In this document: positions 10,286 through 22,745 of the stretch, piece after piece
Layout of the letters: each line of letters begins with the position of its first letter
Numbering within the stretch: the first letter of the stretch is position 1
Assembly (NCBI GenBank): GCA_022494885.1
Contig: JAGVSM010000826.1
Span: 1-64,000 of the forward strand
DNA from: Micrasema longulum
Taxonomy: Eukaryota; Arthropoda; Insecta; Trichoptera; Brachycentridae
Reading direction: 5' to 3'
DNA length: 64,000 nt
Translations under genes and position numbers: made by a program
The notes under the pieces: generated by a model
What the model was told of the DNA's origin: nothing
What the model saw: the letters and a program-made list of their open reading frames with translations, nothing else
The model's database searches: none

Positions 10286-11451
10286 TTTGACATTTGACTA
10301 AAAACCGGATTATACGCAATTGCATATTACATATTTTGGCTATTTTTACAGCATATTTTACTGATAACTTGCTAATAAGGCATATTTACGATATTTTTAT
10401 CAGTAACTTTTAAAATGTAAAAGTTGCAATCGACAATTGAACTCCAAATTGCCAGAGACATTTCCACATAAACTTGACGAGATATGGTTTCTAGAAACTT
10501 ACTTTATACTAAAGTAAGAAATAAGAGTAATAAATAATATGCCGAATAAAGAGTAAGTACTAAATGGAATAAAACAAAAATAAATAATAAAAAACATAAA
10601 AGTATCAGGATATATAAAAAACAAATAAAAGAAAAGTATGGAAGAAAAGCAGATTTATCAATTTTTGCTGATTGCTAATCTTGAACTTTAAAAAAATTGA
10701 CAACCTCGTCCTATCGATGTGATATTATTTATTTATATTTATCAATAACAAATTAAAATACAATATTACAGCTAAATACATTTTTTTACATTAATCAAAT
10801 ACATATATTTACATTAACGTTTCCCATTACGTAAAAGAAATAAAAAATTCTTGTGTACATAATGGGGAGTGACGTCTTACAAAAGATTGTTTTATTTTAA
10901 TCAATAATATTTTTAGAATAACATAAATAAATTACAAAAAAGATTTTAACGATGTTTTCAATCATTTCAAGCAGAATTATAAATGTATTTTTTTACTTCT
11001 TCCTTAAATTTATTGTATTCCTGACTGTACTTTTAATTATCTTTGTTCATTTCATTAAAGAAAAATATTCCTCTGTAAGTATAATGATGTTTTGCAGTAG
11101 TTGTTTTTAATTTAGGAATTAAGATATTACCACCTGTTCTAGGTCGCGTACTTACGTTTTGAGACCTAGAAATACTACTGTTTATTTTATCTTTATGTAT
11201 TTGATAAATGTATATTGTTTACGTAGTGAGTGTAATACTTAAGCATCTTTTAGCCTTTAACATTTAATCCGGTCTCTAGATATGACTATCTATAAATATC
11301 ATGTTAAGTGTGACATTACGCACTCGTATGAGGTTTTAATGAACTTTTTAGTTACGGCAGTTTGGCATAGTAGGTTCGCTTCATTCCAAATTCTATTAAA
11401 TGTCACACTTAACTTAAAACACGGTTTTTTATACTTTAACCTCATAGTGCA
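10286..11451. other. AT-rich spacer
   Basis: No supported gene. Short open frames at 11282-11577 overlap the SINE that follows. No further repeat was recognised. Confidence 0.35.
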
Positions 11452-11640
11452 GGAGTTGGCTCGGTCGTCTATCATGCTTGAGATTCTAGGTTCAATTCCA
11501 GGCAGGTGAAATTGAGATATTGGTTTGAAACATCGTTCTATATTACAATATTTTGTCGTTTCTGTATCGTCTGGCACCTGATGCGTAAGATACCTTACCT
11601 TCTATGTAACAAATATGATCAAGATTGCACTAGCAATGCT
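11452..11640 (+). mobile_element. tRNA-derived SINE, family B, copy 1
   Basis: The tRNA-like head contains TTCTAGGTTCAATTCCAGGC (box B). About 100 bases on, the body carries the family signature CTGGCACCTGATGCGTAAGA and TATGTAACA. Related copies are at 17121-17281 (minus) and 58527-58700 (plus), with tail-only pieces at 18728-18830, 34580-34660 and 47150-47215. Confidence 0.6.
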
Positions 11641-13899
11641 GTGGCTACTACATCACTCGGTGCGGTTAATAAATACGCAGTTTAATTATTTTTCACAAAA
11701 ATACATTGAAACTGCTTCAAATGTGACTGATTCAAATAATTTCTGGGAAAGAACAGATGTGAACTGAACTAATTAGAACAATTTTTCTTTCGATTCAATA
11801 AACAGAATTTTTAAATATATTTTTTACCACTAACAGTCATAGGCGGCTTTGATGTTAATAATTCATACGATAATTTGTTAAAACAGTTTCTAGTAGTTTC
11901 AATTGCATTTAGATAATTTAATAAGGGTCAGTGACGATTAAAAATAATTCCAAATCAAATATTTATTTCTCAATGGCGTACCGTATTTAGGACTTTAAAA
12001 AAAAGCATTATGAAATCATAAAATACTTTTAACTACTATAAAAAAAACAAATCAAATATTATAATACATTCACGAAATTTTACTGTATACACGGAATATT
12101 ACGTCGGTAGACATAAGTCGAAACATAATTCATAAAATATTTAAATAATTTTCAAACAAAATTAAAGAGATATATGTCCACCTAACAAGGCAATGGCCCT
12201 TTATACTATCATTGACGAGTTTTGAGGTCTTGAGATCAAACTCTAAAATTTTGACCTTTATTATTTATTAATTTACCGACTAGGGTAAGAGGAGGCATAA
12301 TGGGAACGCGGGGCATAACGGAAAATCCAATACTACAAACAGTTAACGTGTTAACTGTGTGTTAAACGGGCAGTCCATTTTATATTGAAATTCAGCGGTT
12401 AGTACGGAAGCGATAAGAAAAGAAAGTGGAAGCTGATTTTTTTTTTTAATAAAAAAAATTTGTAACTCGAATCATAAGAATATAACATTTATTTTATTGG
12501 TTGGTTGGAATAAATTATCATTTGACAACAAGCCCTCCAATGTACAATTAACATTTTGTATTAAAAAATAAATAAATACATTGGATATCTTCAAGTGAAG
12601 ATCAATGTATCATATTTTTTGTTTTGTACAAAATTTGTGCATTACTAGACACGGGAGCATAACATATCCTTAGGTACGGGGGCATGATGGGGAATTAGCA
12701 ATTATTTAGCTTTTCACATACTACATTGGAACGTCACGTGAAACCCTGAGTTATTTAAAATCCGTGTTCCCTAAAACCATAGCATAGTCTAATTATCGTC
12801 AATGGATGACCACTGAGACGTTTTTGACCAGGTTCAATCGTTTATCCAATCTCCTGGTGCTTCGCTCAGCAATAATGCGTTCTGCATTTGGATTGTGATA
12901 TAATACACGCAAAATATCGAAATAACTGAAACTGCAAGCATAAATGCAATATTAACCATGTACCCCATACTGCCCCTACTACGGAGCTTTATAGAATGTT
13001 CTAAGAGTAGTTTATTTATTTACTAATGGACTTAGTTTATTCAAAAAGTGGCAAACACAAATCTTTACAATGCATACAATTACAACTGAATAAAAAAAAA
13101 ACTAAAGAAAATCAAAGCTAGGACCAAAAAATAAGATAATTACTACCTTAAGACAAGATCTGGGGCCTTATGCTGGACTCGTTTGTCTTTAGAATCGTAT
13201 GTGACTTCCGTAATTCGACTAGTGACAGTATTCTTGAACCACCCGTACGCATGCAGTCGATTAAAAACCAATCGACTTTATCTCGAGTACCACAAAGCAC
13301 TCGACATTGACAATTGATTGCGACATCGTAACTTCAGATATAAAAGTTCCTTCTTGTAAATCGCTCGGCATTCATGTTTGACGAGTAGGTATTTTTGTTT
13401 TATTTAAATTTAAAATTTACATCTCTGATCAATGTTATGATGAAGGCGTATCAACAAATGTTCAACAAGTATAACAACTTATTTTTAATCCATGATAAAA
13501 TGAAGCTTCACTAGCAACATGATTTTAAAAAAAATTATCGCTCGTTAATGTCAAAATACGTATTTGAGAAAGATGTAGATGTGTGTTATGTCAAAAGAAA
13601 ATAACAATTATAAATGTTGCAGTGTCTCAGTAACACATTTTCTTTTATTTTTTTCAAATTATTCCATACACAAAATATTCAACGGAAGAAGTCTGACAAG
13701 AAACAATATAAGTTTACGTGTGGCAGGAGAGCCATAAATAAATACGGATTTGTTAGTGCTGCCACTTTCTCATTCGTCTTTGTAATTAAATTGTCGGAGG
13801 GTTTTCAAGAATAGCATTATGACAAAGCAATCGAGGTGCCCAACCGACTATTGTCGAGTGGGTGACAAAATACCACCTCTTCTAGCATAAAATTCTTGG
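11641..13899. other. Gene-free stretch with GGGCATAATGGG-like words
   Basis: No supported coding region. Between 12290 and 12985 the words GGCATAATGGGAACG, GGGGCATAACGG, GGGGGCATGATGGGG and CCCCATACTGCCCC recur. They suggest an old transposon with related or inverted ends, but I could not define its borders. The rest (13020-13890) shows no clear domain content. Confidence 0.35.
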
Positions 13900-14060
13900 T
13901 CTATTTTAGTGATTGTTTAATCTAGAAAGACTTACACCAAAAAATTCCAGATCTTGTCTCGAGTTTACAATGCGACACAATCGGGACATTGGTGCATGCA
14001 AGCTATAGTTTGCGCTGTGCTGATTAACGAACAGTACAATATTCTTCCCCAACCGGGTTG
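13900..14060 (-). mobile_element. LINE fragment related to 42590-43400
   Basis: CCAGATCTTGTCTCGAGTT and the following bases up to a GAACAGTAC word match the start of the degraded minus-strand LINE at 42590. Only this short part is shared. The orientation is taken from the larger copy. Confidence 0.4.
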
Positions 14061-16319
14061 TGTAAAAAAACAATTTCTTAATTATATAATTAGTTCCTCA
14101 TCCTAAGAATACGCCAAATTCTAGTTTAATGTATAATAGAAGTGTTGTGATAATTAATAATAGTCAAATGTACGTTGGTTTCCCTTAAATCCCCCTCCTC
14201 CGCTATTTCTACAGTCCAAAAAAGTTTAAAAAAATAAATTACTTACATATTTTATATACAAGTATGATAAAAAGAAAATACACTTATATAAAAATATTAA
14301 AACCTGGACAGTACAATAATGTTTAAATAAGTAAAAAATACTTAATTGAGGTATCTACACATAAAAAGAAATATTTTAGTAATTTTTTTCTAATGATTTT
14401 AGTAAAAATTCATACAAACGTTATATGAAAGTTATAAAAAAACAATAGTCTGTAAGTTGTTAAAAAAAATACAGGCATTTTAATTCATTCAAATTCTATG
14501 GTATTTTTCTTAAATTCTGCGCTAAATGCCTTCAATAATAACTTTTTTTATGAACAAATGAGTTTTGTCCTTTTTAAAGGAGGAATATTTTGGTTGTAAA
14601 CATTTAATTTCTTTAGTCTATTTTTAGCTCAATTTTACTATTCATGTTGGTCATTCTACGACATTTATATATTTTTTTTCTTTAATAGAATTTCCGCTCA
14701 CGTTCTCATTATTTGACAGACATCAAACAAAATTAAACAGCGTAGAGAATATGTAAAATCCGTTTATCGGTCGCCTTTGAAAGTACATATTTACTTTTCC
14801 TCGGATAGTATAAATATAAATGTCTACTCAAAAGCTGTTTGTTCTTTGTAAAGAATATTTCTCAAGCCTTAACTTTCAATAAAATAAAGAATTTACTGCG
14901 AAAAAAGCTCAGTTTTTACACGAAGTGATAAACCAGTACAATTACTGGTATTTGGGCTTTATTGGAATTTTATCGTCATGTTTCATTAATTTATTATATC
15001 AATTACAAATAATCAGTATAAAACCGATTCCAGGCCCATTTTTTCGCCTTGCTAAAATATATGAAAAGTTTTTTTTGGTTAAAATAGTGGATCATTGAGT
15101 TTGTGCATACATTTTACAGAAATTTAGTGTTTGTCAGTAAAGCATGTTTTTATTGTCATGCGATATTAAAAAAAAAAAAAAAATGTATTTTAGCAAACTA
15201 ATATTAAGTATTTTATATAATGATATGGGCATATGCACAAAATCATAGCACAGCTAAAATGTTCTTTAAAATAATTATTGTTTATAATCTCAATTCTTGT
15301 TCACAATATGATTAAAAAGGTCTTAACTCACATGGTGGTATTTTTCAAAAATAGTTTGATACAATTTAGTAAGTTTTTATTACGTAAAATGCTGCAAGTG
15401 AGCAAGCCATTTTTTTTAACTGTACACAACAATTAATCCGTTTTTGTATCATATCGTTTGTTTTACATTCGAAATTTAGTACAAAAAATCTCCATAATCT
15501 ACGGATAATTTTACGAAATTATAAATAATTCCATTAATTTATATTTAAAGTATAAGATTTTTATTTTGAGTTCTTGTTAAAATGATAACGAACTTATTTA
15601 TTTATCATAATGACAAAATAATGAACTCTTGATTTCGTACAATTTATTTGTTAGGTTAGGTTAAGTAATGTCGCGTTTCCATAAAATCAATCTTTCAAAT
15701 CAGTTTCGGACTAGGATATTGAAAGTTAAATTAACACATCCATGGTTGTGTGAGCCTTGATTTAAAAAAAACATCACAATATATAATATAAGTACCAACA
15801 AAATTTAAACTAAAAGTACAAATAAAATATAAAATAATAAAAAATCGTTTTGTTGCGGAAGTTTTTACAAATTATAAAATCTTAATTCGTACGTTTGCAA
15901 ATAAGAAAAAAGTCGGTAAAATTAAGCTTGCACAAAAGTAAGACATAGGTGTACAAAATATCTTGGAAATGTGATTATTTATTTATTTTATTGGGTAAAC
16001 AAATAGTATGCACAAAACATAATATTGTCAATTTCTTTGTGTATAGTAGGACACCCATACACATACCAAAAAAATGTTTACTTTAAATGAAACAATTCAA
16101 ATTATGTTAAATAAAATAAATGCTTAAGATAAGGAATGAAAAGATATGTTTAATAAAAAACATATTTATGTACGTGCTTCTCTCAATATTTCTAAGACTT
16201 TTGACTTAAATTTTCGTTCACTGTCATGAAAAATATCAACTTCGGTAAATCTACAGTTATATTGCTCGCATATTTCAGATTATTTTAAATAGTTACTTGA
16301 CGCTTTCCCAGTGTAAAAC
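14061..16319. other. Long AT-rich gene-free stretch
   Basis: No coding frame of substance was found. It contains many homopolymer runs, the longest being A15 near 15171. No repeat family shared with other parts of the window was recognised. Confidence 0.4.
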
Positions 16320-16560
16320 AGAAGATATTGTCTTGTCGGTCTAGATTCTAGATGTTACAAGGAATGGAAGTACTTCATGTAGAACAGGGGAATAAATTTT
16401 ATTGTTTATTAGTTTGTACAAAAATAAATGGTCTAACACATTTTTCTTCGATTTTGAATAGAGTTTATGAAGAAACATGTTAAAAAAGTGAGAGAATCTA
16501 GTAATGAAAAACTCCCTCTGAGATGTGATAAATATAAATGTCAAAAGCAATATTGTTCAA
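16320..16560 (-). mobile_element. LINE ORF2 C-terminal remnant
   Basis: The minus-strand frame (16550 to 16341) contains VLDHLFLYKLINNKIYSPV. This resembles the DLxxLYKLLNNxIDSP block near the C terminus of jockey-like ORF2, also seen at 9317-9544. The frame ends soon after, and the upstream palm region is absent. Confidence 0.5.
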
Positions 16561-16844
16561 TATACAGGTAGCCTTTTCAATAGCCATAACCATTAACAGG
16601 TTGGTCCTTTATATTGAAATGTGGCACACTCTAAGCTGACACTGTTTAAGTCTAAGGTAATTAATTATCTGGATCATAAAAGCTAACGCTCCGCATAATT
16701 TCAGAGTTGTAGACAGTACCTCGAAACCATGTAAAGAATTAACATACCTCTTCTTGAAAAAATTGTCTTCATACGTATTATAATAAAAACACAATAATAT
16801 TTTGGGAATTACTAATTGTAATTTTATCAAAAGTGAATTATTAA

Positions 16845-17060
16845 AAGTAAAACATTTATTACTAAAATGTAAAGCATTTACTTTGTGGTCGAAAATTTTA
16901 CTAAATGTTATTAAATATTAGTATATAACCACTTACTGACTTTTCTATGTATATCGATTTCGAGACGTACCCGTCTCTTCGTCAGGACACCAATTTAACC
17001 AACATGTAGAACACAGTATACACCTTCACCATAGTCATCATCATCATTCCTATTTCGCAT
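16845..17060 (-). repeat. Repeat with hammerhead-like core, family C
   Basis: On the minus strand a CTGACGA...GAAATCGATA core is followed by the body TACATAGAAAAGTCAGTAAG, which recurs at 10140, 17560 and 36380-36480. This looks like the terminal part of a Penelope-like or retrozyme-like element. No protein-coding sequence is attached. Confidence 0.5.
16945..16995 (-). ncRNA. Hammerhead-ribozyme-like motif
   Basis: On the minus strand CTGACGA is followed by one extra A and a 6-bp stem (GAGACG, GGTA loop, CGTCTC). Then come GAA, the self-complementary hexamer ATCGAT and A, the expected cleavage position. A short stem I (GTGT with ACAT, after one mismatch) can form. Core residues CUGANGA and GAA match the hammerhead consensus. 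A minimal palindromic helix III is known from hammerheads in Penelope-like elements. Activity is not shown. Confidence 0.5.
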
Positions 17061-17120
17061 ATAATGGCGTATTTGACACTGCATTGATATACACCAATCG
17101 AAGCGTATCTTGATAATTTT

Positions 17121-17281
17121 TGTTACATAAAAGTAAGTTGATCAGTATTACGCTTCAGGAACCAGTCCAGGGACTATGAAATATTCTTGATCAAAATATT
17201 TCAAATCAACCATGTCGGGAATCGAACCCGAGACCTCTTGCTTTGTAAGAAAGCACGCTGACCATTACACCACGAGGCCGA
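17121..17281 (-). mobile_element. tRNA-derived SINE, family B, copy 2
   Basis: On the minus strand the head carries box B (GAGGTCTCGGGTTCGATTCC) and a tRNA-like start near 17281. The body ends with the family words CCCTGGACTGGTTCCTGAAG and CTTTTATGTAACA. It lies about 440 bases upstream of the odorant receptor start codon. Confidence 0.65.
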
Positions 17282-17554
17282 CAATCACCATAGTTGTTGC
17301 ACAAAAATATAAAACCAACACGACATGCATTTTAATAAACACATGGACTGATTAGAGCGAACATGCACTGATAATATTATGAAAACATGTTATGTTGTTT
17401 GAGAAATAGTTTTAAAAAAATGGGCAAGGGGATAAAGGGAGGGGCTTGAGTTTAATAGGTTTAGAGTTTTCATTACAATAGAACATCGTTTAACGGGCTA
17501 TATTGAGAGGTTGTTTGATTATTGATCAAAATAACATTTTTTTGAAGGTTTTTT

Positions 17555-17645
17555 TTAAACAGGTAGACCTAGAAAAGCCAGTAAGCGGTTATATACAAAT
17601 ATTTAATAACATTAGGTCAAATATTTATTTTATGCATCGAATGTT
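17555..17645 (+). repeat. Repeat family C fragment upstream of the OR gene
   Basis: CAGGTAGACCTAGAAAAGCC followed by GCGGTTATATAC and AATATTTAATAACATTAGGT matches 10155-10270 and the reverse complement of 16880-16960. It ends about 75 bases before the receptor ATG, so the receptor's 5' leader or proximal promoter lies in or next to mobile DNA. Confidence 0.5.
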
Positions 17646-17718
17646 ATTTTTTCATTGTGATTCAATTAATTATTCTTTAGATATTAATCCTAAAATTTCC
17701 ATTCTAAAAGTGACAAAG

Positions 17719-17954
17719 ATGGCAGTTATCATCCCTACAAGAGTAACGCAACCTGCGAGGTTTATCTCAGTGCACAAGTTTTGGTTTAAATTCTTCGGCC
17801 AATGGTACAATAACTACCCCATTCTGTCATTTATATTCTGGTTGCATCTGGCGTACAGAATCTCCATCTGGTGGATGTTGACGGTTTTCCCCGTAGGGGG
17901 GGAAATCTTTTACCTGTACCACACTGGAGATGACATAGGAAAAGTTGCAGAAGG
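17719..17954 (+). CDS. Odorant receptor (7tm_6 family), exon 1
   Basis: This exon encodes residues 1-78 plus two bases of codon 79. Insect odorant receptors form ligand-gated cation channels with the coreceptor Orco in dendrites of olfactory neurons. The ATG at 17719 has a favourable context (A at -3, G at +4). It gives an N-terminal cytoplasmic segment of about 32 residues before TM1 (about 33-57, within NYPILSFIFWLHLAYRISIW), the usual spacing for this family. In-frame methionines further upstream exist, but the sequence there overlaps a repeat. The exon ends at GAAGG before donor GTAATT. The split glycine codon is completed by exon 2. The name rests on the joined five-exon protein; the ligand is unknown. 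Confidence 0.85.
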
Positions 17955-18029
17955 GTAATTATGTTTAAAGTTGTAATTTTTTTATATTTTTTATTTGAGT
18001 ATTTCATGGTTTTTAACTGTTTTTTTTCT

Positions 18030-18735
18030 GCACCCTATAGTGCATAGAGCGTAGCGTTGATACACCGACTTTTTATTTCTCTTCAATCTGTGCCTCATGT
18101 CTGAGGATGGTAATTACGCCTGACTCCAGGCATGGCTTATCTGTTGCCATCAGTCTTCCTCCATCTGGAACGGTCTTGTGCTCTTCTATAGCCATTCGTC
18201 AGTGATGATTCTGATAATTCAGTGACTGTGCCGCTCTATTTTGTCAGTTGACGTCCACGCGACCTTGTCCCTTTGACACTTCCCAGGAGAATAGTTTTCT
18301 CCAAACTCTCAGAGTTCCCCCAGGAAATATAGCCAAGAACTGCAGAATTCTTTTCTCGCACATGAATGTTAGTCTTTCTCTTATGTCCAGTTTCTGGAGT
18401 ATAGATGTATTCGTACGTCTGGCCCTCCACGAAATCCGCAGCATTCGCCACCAACACCACATTTCGAAAGCTTCGATTTTTTTCTTTTCAAATTCTCTCA
18501 GTGTCTAAGTTGCGCAGTAAGAATAATGGCACTACTTTATTAGCTCGATCAATGACCATAAGCTTTGTTTTGCTCATATTCATTGAGAATCCCAGGTCTA
18601 AACTAGCAGCATCTATTCGGTCAATTAGTTCTTTCATTTCAATCTCTGATGATGCAATAAGTGTGGTGTCATCAGCATATCTCAGTTTGGATAACTTTCT
18701 TCCTCCAATTGAGAACTTTTTTTATTACATGATGG
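18030..18735 (-). mobile_element. LINE reverse-transcriptase fragment with YADD motif
   Basis: On the minus strand, starting near 18735, the sequence encodes KLSKLRYADDTTLIASS, containing the catalytic YADD of reverse transcriptase motif C. It continues with LDLGFSMNMSKTKLMVID (motif D). Further down the frame shifts, and a SVKGTRSRGRQLTKWSG block with RRAQDRSRWR follows, as in many LINE C termini. Stops and frame changes between these blocks show decay. The part upstream of YADD is missing, so this is a 5'-truncated copy inserted opposite to the receptor gene. Confidence 0.7.
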
Positions 18736-18830
18736 TAAAATGATCGGTCTCACGCTTCAGGTGCCAGTTCAGGGACTATTAAATATTTCAATTTAAAAAC
18801 ACATTCCAATGATGGAATTCTTCGGGAATG
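18728..18830 (-). mobile_element. SINE family B, tail-only piece
   Basis: TACATGATGGTAAAATGATC followed by ACGCTTCAGGTGCCAGTTCA matches the body of the SINE at 17121-17281 in the same orientation. The tRNA-like head is absent. It abuts the truncated end of the LINE fragment. Confidence 0.5.
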
Positions 18831-19934
18831 ACTCCTGTTTTGCATATTTTCAACAAATCTTTTTAAACATAGTTTTTCGTTGTAGTAAGGTTTCATTAAG
18901 GCAGATATTTTTACTTGAACAAAAACTAGCTAAACTCACATACTAGTTGTTTTTACTTGTAATAAAATCTTTGGATGTGATATTGTTTTGGTAACGAAAA
19001 CCAGACAAAGATAATTAACCGTTTTTTATTATATATTCATTATTAAAAACATAAACTTGAATTAAAAAATAATCACTAAAAATCATTTAAGTGAGTTTCT
19101 TTGTAAAGGTTTGAGAAGAAATACTATATATGCGTTTTTACTTGCTCTACAATTCTCTGAAACTCAGTTAATGGCGGTAATATCATTTAACCGATTATAC
19201 CTGTAGATGGAGGGTAAAAATTTGAAGTTAATTGTATTTATAACTCAAATATGCCAAAAACGTAGTTAACCGGTTTTCCTTGAATACCCACGATATGTAC
19301 CCGACTGCACCCAATACCACCAATATCTCATTTTTACGAAATTGTTGACTGCTGGTTGCTGCTTTCTGCATATCTACGTTTATTGTGTTTAGTTTTTACG
19401 ATAACCTGTCTACATAAAATTATGTTTCGTGTACATGACATAAAACGAATATGTTTCAGACGTAAAACGCAAAAGTATGGAATCCATTATAGTTTTTCTT
19501 TATCTTGTCCTGCATTTCCTTTTCTAGGAATGGAGAATAAAATAAGCTATCGCGCTTTCTGAGTAATGCCTTCGGGCCAACTTCTGACTGTGAAAACGTA
19601 CGAAAAAACTTCGTTGAAAGACATCATTTTCGCATTGACATTTTTCCCTTGTTCTCCTTTTATTTATTCGCATAAAATAGTATAAATAGTTTATCAGATT
19701 GTAAGATAGAATATTAACCATGGTTTGAATATATCCAAATGTTTGATGCACATCACCCGCATGATGAAGGTTTAATATATTTTTTCGTAATTTTATTTTT
19801 AATTTATACCAAAAAAAATTAAATATTTTTTTTACTATACTATCTACTTTTTATATTTTGTTTAATGTTAAAGCTGTTACTTTCCAAAAAAGAGACTAGC
19901 TCTTGTACTTGAAGAGTGAGTTTTACTTCACAAA
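18831..19934. other. Intronic AT-rich spacer
   Basis: No coding content or repeat was recognised. Open frames at 19356-19751 look random. Confidence 0.35.
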
Positions 19935-20110
19935 ATTCAACAGAAAGAAGAGTTAAGAAAATGTGGACGTTTAAACTTAGGCAGAATAGTGAATATAACA
20001 CGAAGCGTAAAGTGGCCATTTAAACTAGTCAATGACAAGCCATAAGTCCTGAAAATGCCTAGACCTTCATAATCCTTTGTTTTCCTCTCTATTGCAATAA
20101 ATTGAGAAGA
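19935..20110 (+). mobile_element. Foldback MITE fragment, copy 1
   Basis: AAGTGGCCATTTAAACTAG followed by AATGACAAGCCATAAGTCCT and AAATGCCTAGACCTTCA is the right-arm consensus of the palindromic MITE best seen at 50615-50965. The left arm is degraded. Confidence 0.55.
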
Positions 20111-20199
20111 AAAAAAACCAACATTAATTTTACAGGCAATATCAAGATTCGGTAGTTGTCGTTTTGTCGGTATTTTTAATTTTTATGTAGAATATATAT

Positions 20200-20375
20200 T
20201 ATTTTTTTTGCACCACAACAGACCAGGAGGCCCAATTACAGTGGTGAATTACAGCACAGAACACCCAGGCTTGAGAAAATCACTTTATTTTTTTTTTGTG
20301 TTCTCACCGGGAATCGAACCCAGAACCTTCCGTTTGTGAGTCAAGCGTCTTGACCACTACACCACGGAGGTCGCT
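20200..20375 (-). mobile_element. tRNA-derived SINE, family A, copy 2
   Basis: Same structure and orientation as 5934-6121: T-rich end, CACCACAACAGACCAGGAGG body, then box B (ACCGGGAATCGAACCCAGAA on plus) and the tRNA-like end ACACCACGGAGG. The few differences affect the B box of the tRNA-like part. Confidence 0.75.
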
Positions 20376-21384
20376 TTATAAATATATATTGTTTAAGTTA
20401 GTATTTTTTTTTTAATTTTTTTAAGCTGGCGCATGGCTGTGTTTTGTAAAATTCAAATGAATACATGTTATATAATTGAATGGCGGCTGGCGGATGGCTG
20501 AAAACACTTTTCAATTTTTAAACTTCTTTTTATACCAGTTGGTCGAATAAAAAAATATTTTAAGTATGTCCAAATGCGCGTAAAAACAGCTTAATTTCAC
20601 TCTCATATATTTCTCCCACGTTGTGCGTGAAATCATAATTCTATCAATAAAAATAAATTAACCCAAACATAAGTATATTTCGCTCTTTAAAATTTAAATC
20701 GGCAGATGTAAAAGACGAATAAAAAATACTTTAACTTAGATCAAACGGATTACACCTATTAATAGAGAGGGCTTTTTTTAGAAAAATTTCAAGAAAGAAG
20801 ATGATTCCAGCTAAAAATACTTAGATACTACGCGAAAAAGTTTGAAGTAAGAGGCTTAAAGGATTTGCAATGTGATCGATTAGAATTAGGATACTTTTTT
20901 GAACAACGATGACAAATAATAATGTCTTTTTCTAAGCCTCCGATTTATACGTTTACAGTCGTGAATCTTGAATGTCTGGTATATTTATTAAGCAATTTTT
21001 TTTCAAAATCAAAATTGTTTGTTTATATTTGTATGAATGAAAAAGTTTATATTGAAATAGACAAATTCACATGACAGGTGATTTATTTTTTTGAATAATT
21101 TAATGTTTTTTTTAAACTTGGATAAATATATAAACTTTGTACACTATGTGGAAATCTGTTATTAGTTCTCAGTTTATACACTATATCTGTTTGTTTACTA
21201 AAAATATGTATTTAGAACTGTTGATTTCCCAAATAAAATAAAATAAAATAAAATAGAGTAACTGATTAAATGTATTATGTTGAGCTGAGCACTGAACTGG
21301 ACGACATGCTACATATTAGAACTGTCTGAGGCTGTTCAAACTTCACATTGTTATCGCATTGTATGAACTACATATTTATATTTT
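20376..21384. other. Intronic spacer; possible LINE 3' tail at 21225-21256
   Basis: No gene was seen. AAATAAAATAAAATAAAATA at about 21233-21254 resembles a LINE (AAATA)n tail, but the bases before it match no other copy here. Confidence 0.35.
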
Positions 21385-21905
21385 ATTAACATTAGCGGCA
21401 AATCTGCCTTTTACAAACATTTATAATACTACATATTTGGGTTAATTAAAAAAAATATTTTTTTTTAAAATTAATTTCCTTATACCCAAGATTTATATAA
21501 AAAAAAAATTAACCTAAAAATTATACAGCATATTTAGTAGAAAGTTTAAATAATAAATCATTCTACAGTAATACAACAAGAAAATCATAAGTACTGTTTC
21601 AAACAGCTGGGCAAAGTAAACAAAAAACGGTATATAATAAAATGCATGAATAAATAAATATAATAACCATTTACCATCTTTGAAAAAGTTCAAAAGGTTT
21701 GTTCTATAGAAACAATACCCTACCCTAAATATATCAGATACGTGGGAATAACTATTGCCGAGTTCATTAAATCTATTTAATACGGCATTACAAGTATACA
21801 ATGTCCGTGAATTGTTGCTACAAAACGGTGGCACCTGTCTAGTCATTCTTCCAGGCACCCTAAAGTTGATGAGAGATAATAGTTTAGGGCAATCCCATAT
21901 TGTAG
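21385..21905 (-). mobile_element. LINE 3' end, family 2, copy 2
   Basis: The minus-strand frame 21858 to 21514 begins with MPGRMTRQVPPFCSNNSRT and matches the copy at 8318-8895 in protein and 3' UTR, including the GGCAAATCTGCC end. The sequence upstream of the methionine also matches, so the true LINE frame is longer than the open frame shown. The copy is 5'-truncated near 21905. Confidence 0.65.
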
Positions 21906-22380
21906 TAGATTGACTAATGTTATCTGACTGTGTAACTAAGGGTGTTAGTATTTATATATATTGCCCAGTGTTCATTTGGCTTATTTATGAGATTTTGAGG
22001 TCGTGTACTAATTCCATGTTTCTCAGCGATTTTACATCCACTCGTATCAGCAGTTTGTTAATAGTCAATTAAATGTTTTGATAATCAATTGTTAACATGC
22101 AGGAAATGTTAAAAAATTCTTTTCTGAATTGTTCATAATATGATTGAAGATCGGCTGATAGATGTTTATAAAAAACCATGTTCATGTAATAATTTTTATT
22201 TTAGTATTTTTTTATAATATGCATGCTTCCATCTCCCATTATGTTGTATCCCAACTTAACACATGGCTTTTGGCCTCATAAGGTTAGGAATAAGTAATTT
22301 ATTTTTTTGTAATATAAACCTTTACATGAATTAATAAATAAAAAAAACATATGTTAGAACTGGGAGTGGACGTGGAATGT

Positions 22381-22552
22381 TTTTTTTAACATTTTAATAA
22401 GCCAAAGGGCCTAATTACAGTGGTGAATTACAACAAAGAACACACAGGCTTAAGAAGAATCTCATTATTTTTTTGTGTTCTCCCCGGGGATCGAACCCAG
22501 AAACTTCCACGTGTGAGTCAAGCATCTTAACTACTACACCACAAATGCCACT
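22381..22552 (-). mobile_element. tRNA-derived SINE, family A, copy 3
   Basis: More diverged than copies 1, 2 and 5. The body reads CCAAAGGGCCTAATTACAGTG; the box B region CGGGGATCGAACCCAGAA and the end CACCACAAATGCC are recognisable. Confidence 0.65.
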
Positions 22553-22624
22553 AATTATGATAAATAGTAATCAATTTCGACAATTTTTATAGCGCCATTT
22601 CCTCGAGTAATCACTTCAAGGGCG

Positions 22625-22745
22625 CTGATGATGATTATATCTATGTCTAGGGCTTATGACCTGTCATTGGTTGATTTAAGTGGCCATTTAATACGCTTTT
22701 TAACATTTAGCATTATATCTATGTCTGAAAATCCATATTTCTTCA
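22625..22745 (-). mobile_element. Foldback MITE fragment, copy 2
   Basis: AGGGCTTATGACCTGTCATT and TTTAAGTGGCCATTTAATAC are the left-arm consensus of the MITE. The right arm was not found. Confidence 0.5.

Noticed and set aside
18248..18743. Plus-strand frames overlapping the YADD-containing LINE
   Set aside because: Antisense to recognisable reverse-transcriptase motifs.
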